This document shows, in pieces, positions 24,639 to 28,188 of a DNA stretch of 28,188 nucleotides (the first letter of the stretch is position 1; every line of letters starts with the position of its first letter). Both the position numbers and the translations under genes were made by a program. This stretch comes from Bacteroidales bacterium UBA3290 (GTDB lineage: Bacteria > Bacteroidota > Bacteroidia > Bacteroidales > UBA932), in the NCBI GenBank assembly GCA_002361615.1, contig DETK01000034.1, positions 1 through 28,188 on the forward strand, in the 5' to 3' direction. The notes beneath the pieces are model-generated. The model did no database searches. It was not told the origin of the DNA and saw only the letters and a list, made by a program, of their open reading frames with translations.

Positions 24639-25610
24639 TTATTTATAAAGGGCTCCGGGATCGGCGCCGTCCCAGGAGAACCGCTCGCGATAGGGATCGT
24701 AGACCGTCATGTCGATCTCGTAGCGGCGGCCGCCGGTGACCATGTTGTCGATGAACCAGCACACTTCGTCGTAGTTGAGGAAGTAGCGCGCGGCGACAGC
24801 ATGTCCCTCACCTGTAAAGCGGAGGATCATGTGGGGATAATGGTTCTGCTTGAACGCCCGTACGATGCGGTCGGAGCCGTAGAAGCCGATGCCGAAGAAC
24901 TTGATCTGGTCGTAGGTGACCAGATTGTCGTCCGTACCGTGGAGAAACAGCGTGGGAGCAGGAGTATCGTACTGATACTCAAGTCCCGAACGGGAGAAGA
25001 TAGCGCCGGAGAAGGCGATGATGCCGGCGTAGCGGAAGTCTTCCGGGAGGAGCTGCTGAGCCAGGTCGGTGCGGTTGCAGCGCTCGAAGTCGCACTGGAG
25101 CGAGGTAATGGCCCCGGCACTGCTGCCCATCAGGACCACCTGTCCGGGATCGACCGTCAGTTCCGAGGCGTAGTCCAGGACGTAGCGTGTGACTTTCATC
25201 ACATCTTCAGCGGCCAGCTTGATGGCGTTCTCAAGGGGTTTGACCATGCTCAAGGGCCCTTTGAACTGAACGCCGCGCAAGCCGAGCCGGTAGTTCGTTG
25301 CCACGACGACGAAGCCGTCATCGGCCAGCTGCCGGCAAAGGCGTCGGGTCTCCGGGGCCCGCTGGTTGTCGTCGATGAAGCCGCCGCCGTAGGTGTAGAT
25401 GATGCAGCGGTGACGCTCCGCGTCGTCGGAAGGGAAATAGAGGTCCATCTCCAGGGAAAGCGTATCGTACTGCGCAAAGGCGATGGATTCGTCGGGCTGG
25501 AAGCGGGTCGTGTCGATGGGTGTGATATCTCCGGCCTGGGCGGGAGTCTGCGCCCAAAGCGTAACGGTTGTCAAGGAAAGGGCGGCGATAAGAATCAAAA
25601 AAGGTTTCAT
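24639..25610 (-). CDS. Secreted alpha/beta-hydrolase (esterase/lipase-like)
   Basis: 323 residues with a cleavable signal peptide (MKPFLILIAALSLTTVTLWA, then QTPAQA). Catalytic machinery of an alpha/beta hydrolase: oxyanion-hole strand YTYGGGF (72-78, Tyr where HGGG enzymes have His), nucleophile Ser164 in GSSAG, Asp227 in HGTDD, His270 in GEGH. The fold resembles carboxylesterases of the HSL/esterase-D type; the substrate is unknown and the location is periplasmic or outside. Its promoter is the minus half of the divergent pair at 25625-25664. Its stop codon directly abuts that of the recombinase. Confidence 0.82.
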   Translation of the reverse strand: MKPFLILIAALSLTTVTLWAQTPAQAGDITPIDTTRFQPDESIAFAQYDTLSLEMDLYFPSDDAERHRCIIYTYGGGFIDDNQRAPETRRLCRQLADDGFVVVATNYRLGLRGVQFKGPLSMVKPLENAIKLAAEDVMKVTRYVLDYASELTVDPGQVVLMGSSAGAITSLQCDFERCNRTDLAQQLLPEDFRYAGIIAFSGAIFSRSGLEYQYDTPAPTLFLHGTDDNLVTYDQIKFFGIGFYGSDRIVRAFKQNHYPHMILRFTGEGHAVAARYFLNYDEVCWFIDNMVTGGRRYEIDMTVYDPYRERFSWDGADPGALYK

Positions 25611-25624
25611 GGCAGCGAATTAGG

Positions 25625-25664
25625 TTTCAAATATAAGAAATTAATCCTAAATTTGCAGGATTAA
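25625..25664. promoter_or_regulatory. Divergent promoters of the hydrolase and mutA, with a palindrome over the mutA -7 box
   Basis: Plus: TTT at 25625-25627, 20 bases, TAAATTTG at 25648-25655, about 50 bases before the mutA ATG. Minus: TATATTTG at 25635-25628 for the hydrolase. TTAATCCT (25641-25648) and AGGATTAA (25657-25664) are perfect complements whose loop holds most of the plus -7 box, a likely operator position. The minus -7 box again abuts the plus -33. Confidence 0.6.
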
Positions 25665-25709
25665 TAAAATGATAACCCAAAAAACACACTATAATTAAAA
25701 CGTATAAAA

Positions 25710-27596
25710 ATGGCAGAAAAACTGTTTACTGAGTTTCCTCCTGTTTCCACAGAACAGTGGGATGCGGTAATTATTAAGGACTTGAAGGGGGCCGACTACG
25801 AGAAGAAACTCGTATGGAAGACCCACGAAGGTTTCCCGGTGCGTCCGTACTACCGCGCCGAGAACCTGGGCGACATCAAGTCTCTCGGCGAAATGCCCGG
25901 ACAGTTCCCGTTCGTCCGCGGCATCAAGAACGACAACAACTGGCTCACCCGCCAGGATATTTGCCTCTGCAAGGGACTTGAAAAGGCGAACGAAGAGGCG
26001 CTCGACATCCTGAACAAGGGCGTCGAGTCGCTCGGCTTCATCCTGGCCGACGAGAAGGCACTTTCCGTCGAACAGATGGAAACCCTGCTCAAGGGCATCG
26101 CCATCCCCGCCGTGGAGATCAACTTCCGCAAGTGCTGCCCGAAGCACAGCGCCGAAACCCTGAAGAGCTTCCTGGCCGTAGTCAAGAAGCAGGGCATCGC
26201 CCCGGAAGAGGTCCGCGCCTCGTTCGACTTCAGCCCGCTGCACCGCCTCACCGTGAAGGGAAACTTCTGCGAGGAGAAGGCCTTCGGCTTCCTGGCAGAG
26301 GCCGTCAAGGCCGTCGCCGACTTCCCGAAGATCAAGGTCATCAATGTCCAGGCCTACGACTTCAACAACGCCGGCAGCAGCCTCGTGCAGGAACTCGCCT
26401 TCGCCGTGGCTATCGGCAACGAGTACATCGCCCGTCTTACCGAACTGGGTCTTGACGCCAAGGAAGTGGCCCGTCGCATCAAGTTCACCTTCGGCATCAG
26501 CTCCAATTACTTCATGGAAATCGCCAAGTTCCGCGCCGGCCGCGTGATCTGGGCCAACATCGTGAAGGCTTGGGGTGTGGATTGCGACTGCGCCTGCAAG
26601 ATGCACGTCCACGCCGTCACCAGCCGCTGGAACCAGACCGTCTATGACGCCTATGTCAACATGCTCCGCGGCACGACCGAAACCATGAGCGCCGCCATCG
26701 CCGGTGTCGATTCCATCGAAGTCGTCCCGTTCGACGACGCCTTCCGCGCACCGGGCGAATTCTCCAACCGCATCGCACGCAACGTGCAGTCGATCCTCAA
26801 GGAAGAGTCCCACTTCAACAAGATCGTCGATCCCGCCGCCGGTTCCTACTATGTGGAAGAGCTCACCCAGTCGATCATCGACGCCGCCTGGAAGCTCTTC
26901 AAGGATGTTGAAGAGAAGGGTGGTTACACCGAGGCCTTCAAGGCCGGCTTCGTACAGGAGCAGGTGAAAGCCGTTTCCGACAAGAAAGACAAGCTTCTGG
27001 CCCAGCGCCGCGAGACCCTCCTGGGTACCAACCAGTTCCCGAACTTCCTCGAGAAGGCCGGAGAAGAGATCACCAAGGAGATCGTCACCCGCGACTGCGC
27101 CTGCTGCGGAGAGAAAGCCTGTGGCTGCGAAGAGAAGATGGCCGAGCCGCTGCTCGCCTACCGCGGTGCCCAGCCGTTCGAGGCGATGCGCCTGGCAACC
27201 GACCGCAACGGCCGCCAGCCCATGGCCTTCATGCTGACCTTCGGCAACCTGGCCATGTGCCGCGCCCGTGCCCAGTTCTCCAGCAACTTCTTCGCCGTAG
27301 CCGGTATCAAGGTGGTGGACAACAACCGCTTCTCCTCCATCGAGGAAGGCGTCGAAGCCGCCCTCAAGGCCAAGGCCGACATCGTCGTGGCCTGCTCGGC
27401 CGACGACGAGTATCTTGAGAACGTTCCCAAGATCGCCCAGCTCATCGGCGACAAGGCCATCGTGGTGGTCGCCGGCGACCCCGAGTGCCGTCCGCAGCTC
27501 GAGGAGCAGGGCATCAAGAACTACATCCATGTGAAATGCAACGTGCTGGATACCCTCAAGGAGTACCAGAAGGCACTGGGCGTGAAGGAACTTTAA
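25710..27596 (+). CDS. mutA: Methylmalonyl-CoA mutase small subunit
   Basis: 628 residues. With MutB it forms the heterodimeric B12-dependent mutase that interconverts succinyl-CoA and methylmalonyl-CoA, part of propionate formation in Bacteroidales. Seen: N-terminal mutase region (WKTHEGFPVRPYYRAENLG), the TIM-barrel blocks NVQAYDFNNAGSS (212-224), FTFGISSNYFMEI (259-271), MHVHAVTSRWNQT (298-310) and DPAAGSYYVEELT (374-386), and a degenerate cobalamin-type C-terminal domain (about 500-628); the DxHxxG motif that holds cobalamin is absent, as expected for the small subunit. Odd: a Cys-rich linker CACCGEKACGC at 463-473, plus CDCAC at 292-296. mutB follows after 15 bases with a strong ribosome-binding site. 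Confidence 0.94.
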   Translation: MAEKLFTEFPPVSTEQWDAVIIKDLKGADYEKKLVWKTHEGFPVRPYYRAENLGDIKSLGEMPGQFPFVRGIKNDNNWLTRQDICLCKGLEKANEEALDILNKGVESLGFILADEKALSVEQMETLLKGIAIPAVEINFRKCCPKHSAETLKSFLAVVKKQGIAPEEVRASFDFSPLHRLTVKGNFCEEKAFGFLAEAVKAVADFPKIKVINVQAYDFNNAGSSLVQELAFAVAIGNEYIARLTELGLDAKEVARRIKFTFGISSNYFMEIAKFRAGRVIWANIVKAWGVDCDCACKMHVHAVTSRWNQTVYDAYVNMLRGTTETMSAAIAGVDSIEVVPFDDAFRAPGEFSNRIARNVQSILKEESHFNKIVDPAAGSYYVEELTQSIIDAAWKLFKDVEEKGGYTEAFKAGFVQEQVKAVSDKKDKLLAQRRETLLGTNQFPNFLEKAGEEITKEIVTRDCACCGEKACGCEEKMAEPLLAYRGAQPFEAMRLATDRNGRQPMAFMLTFGNLAMCRARAQFSSNFFAVAGIKVVDNNRFSSIEEGVEAALKAKADIVVACSADDEYLENVPKIAQLIGDKAIVVVAGDPECRPQLEEQGIKNYIHVKCNVLDTLKEYQKALGVKEL

Positions 27597-27598
27597 TC

Positions 27599-27604
27599 AG
27601 GAGG
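27599..27604 (+). promoter_or_regulatory. Ribosome-binding site of mutB
   Basis: AGGAGG, seven bases before the mutB ATG, is a perfect Shine-Dalgarno match. This is notable because Bacteroidetes genes seldom use one and the other genes in the window lack it; it fixes the mutB start. Confidence 0.7.
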
Positions 27605-27611
27605 AAAGACA

Positions 27612-28188
27612 ATGAGACCGAAATTCAACGATATCGACTATACGAAAGGCGCCGCGCCCGAGTGCGGATGCGCCTGCAAACAGGAAGAGCTCTGGCATAC
27701 TCCTGAGAAGATCGACGTCAAGCCGCTCTACACGGCCGCCGACCTCGAAGGGATGGAACATCTGAACTATGCCGCCGGCATAGCCCCGTTCCTCCGCGGA
27801 CCTTACTCCACCATGTACGTCAACAAGCCCTGGACCATCCGCCAGTATGCGGGCTTCTCCACGGCTGAGGAATCCAACGCATTCTACCGCCGCAACCTGG
27901 CCGCCGGCCAGAAAGGCCTCTCCGTGGCCTTCGACCTGGCCACGCACCGCGGCTACGACGCCGACCACCCGCGCGTGGTGGGCGACGTGGGCAAAGCCGG
28001 TGTGTCGATCTGCTCCGTCGAGGACATGAAGGTCCTCTTCGACCAGATTCCGCTCGGCAAGATGTCCGTCTCCATGACGATGAACGGCGCAGTCCTCCCC
28101 ATCATGGCCTTCTACATCGTGGCCGGTCTGGAGCAGGGCGTCAAACTCGAGGAGATGGCCGGTACCATCCAGAACGACATCCTCAAGG
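27612..28188 (+). CDS. mutB: Methylmalonyl-CoA mutase large subunit (5' part only)
   Basis: The first 192 codons are present and the gene runs off the window. Family blocks: EKIDVKPLYTAADLEG (32-47), FLRGPYSTMYVNKPWTIRQY (60-79), GFSTAEESNAFYRRNLAAGQ (81-100), SVAFDLATHRGYDADHPRV (104-122), and SMTMNGAVLPIMAFYI (164-179). This is the catalytic, B12-binding chain of the mutase. The N-terminal extension carries ECGCAC (Cys18, 20 and 22), resembling the Cys-rich linker of its partner MutA. It is co-transcribed with mutA. Confidence 0.94.
   Translation, partial: MRPKFNDIDYTKGAAPECGCACKQEELWHTPEKIDVKPLYTAADLEGMEHLNYAAGIAPFLRGPYSTMYVNKPWTIRQYAGFSTAEESNAFYRRNLAAGQKGLSVAFDLATHRGYDADHPRVVGDVGKAGVSICSVEDMKVLFDQIPLGKMSVSMTMNGAVLPIMAFYIVAGLEQGVKLEEMAGTIQNDILK

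Noticed and set aside
25695..27530. 611-codon open frame on the minus strand opposite mutA
   Set aside because: Antisense shadow of mutA, rich in Gly, Val and Asp repeats typical of such shadows, with no motif.
1..28188. CRISPR arrays, tRNA or rRNA genes, complete insertion sequences
   Set aside because: No regularly spaced repeats, no tRNA-like cloverleaf or rRNA segment, and no transposase were recognised on reading; a covariance-model scan would be needed to exclude small RNAs.

Overview
The window reads as chromosomal DNA of a GC-rich member of the Bacteroidales. The clues are promoter boxes of the TAnnTTTG type, lipoprotein-type fimbrillins (type V pili), a SusC plug-domain fragment, paired methylmalonyl-CoA mutase genes, and a DUF6057-like gene coupled to a PD40-repeat lipoprotein. 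The genus cannot be fixed from the sequence alone.

Layout. 1-1140 (+): the tail of a truncated tetratricopeptide-repeat protein and a small unknown lipoprotein. 1141-1758: AT-rich, apparently degenerate DNA ending in a 68-bp copy of the 3' end of the NtrC-type gene found at 13081. 1759-11932 (-): a pilus operon, read from high to low coordinates. It holds a 65-codon charged protein, the probable major fimbrillin (722 aa), two intercistronic hairpins, then three more large fimbrillin-like lipoproteins (695, 997 and 842 aa). 12026-13066 (-): a membrane-anchored ATPase/AraC regulator with no visible phosphoacceptor histidine and no receiver domain. 13081-14241 (-): an NtrC-like response regulator without a DNA-binding domain.

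14327-17850 (+): cmk, ispH, efp and a transglutaminase-like lipoprotein. 17855-20347 (-): an acyltransferase and parE. 20433-23422 (+): a DUF6057-like membrane protein coupled to a PD40-repeat lipoprotein with one CxxCH motif. 23440-24638: a SusC plug fragment (-) abutting a tyrosine recombinase (+) that lacks the usual N-terminal arm-binding domain. 24639-25610 (-): a secreted alpha/beta hydrolase. 25710-28188 (+): mutA and the start of mutB.

The most interesting signal is the pair of 68-bp direct repeats (1673-1740 and 13081-13148) that brackets the whole pilus and regulator block. One copy is the live 3' end of the ntrC-like gene. The other is a displaced copy with an intact stop codon, and four of its five differences are synonymous. 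This is the pattern left when an island enters at the 3' end of a gene. Other points are the kinase/AraC protein without phosphorelay residues, a small coupled gene with A8/A9/A7 tracts just before the major pilin, and a recurrent overlapping divergent-promoter layout at three intergenic regions.
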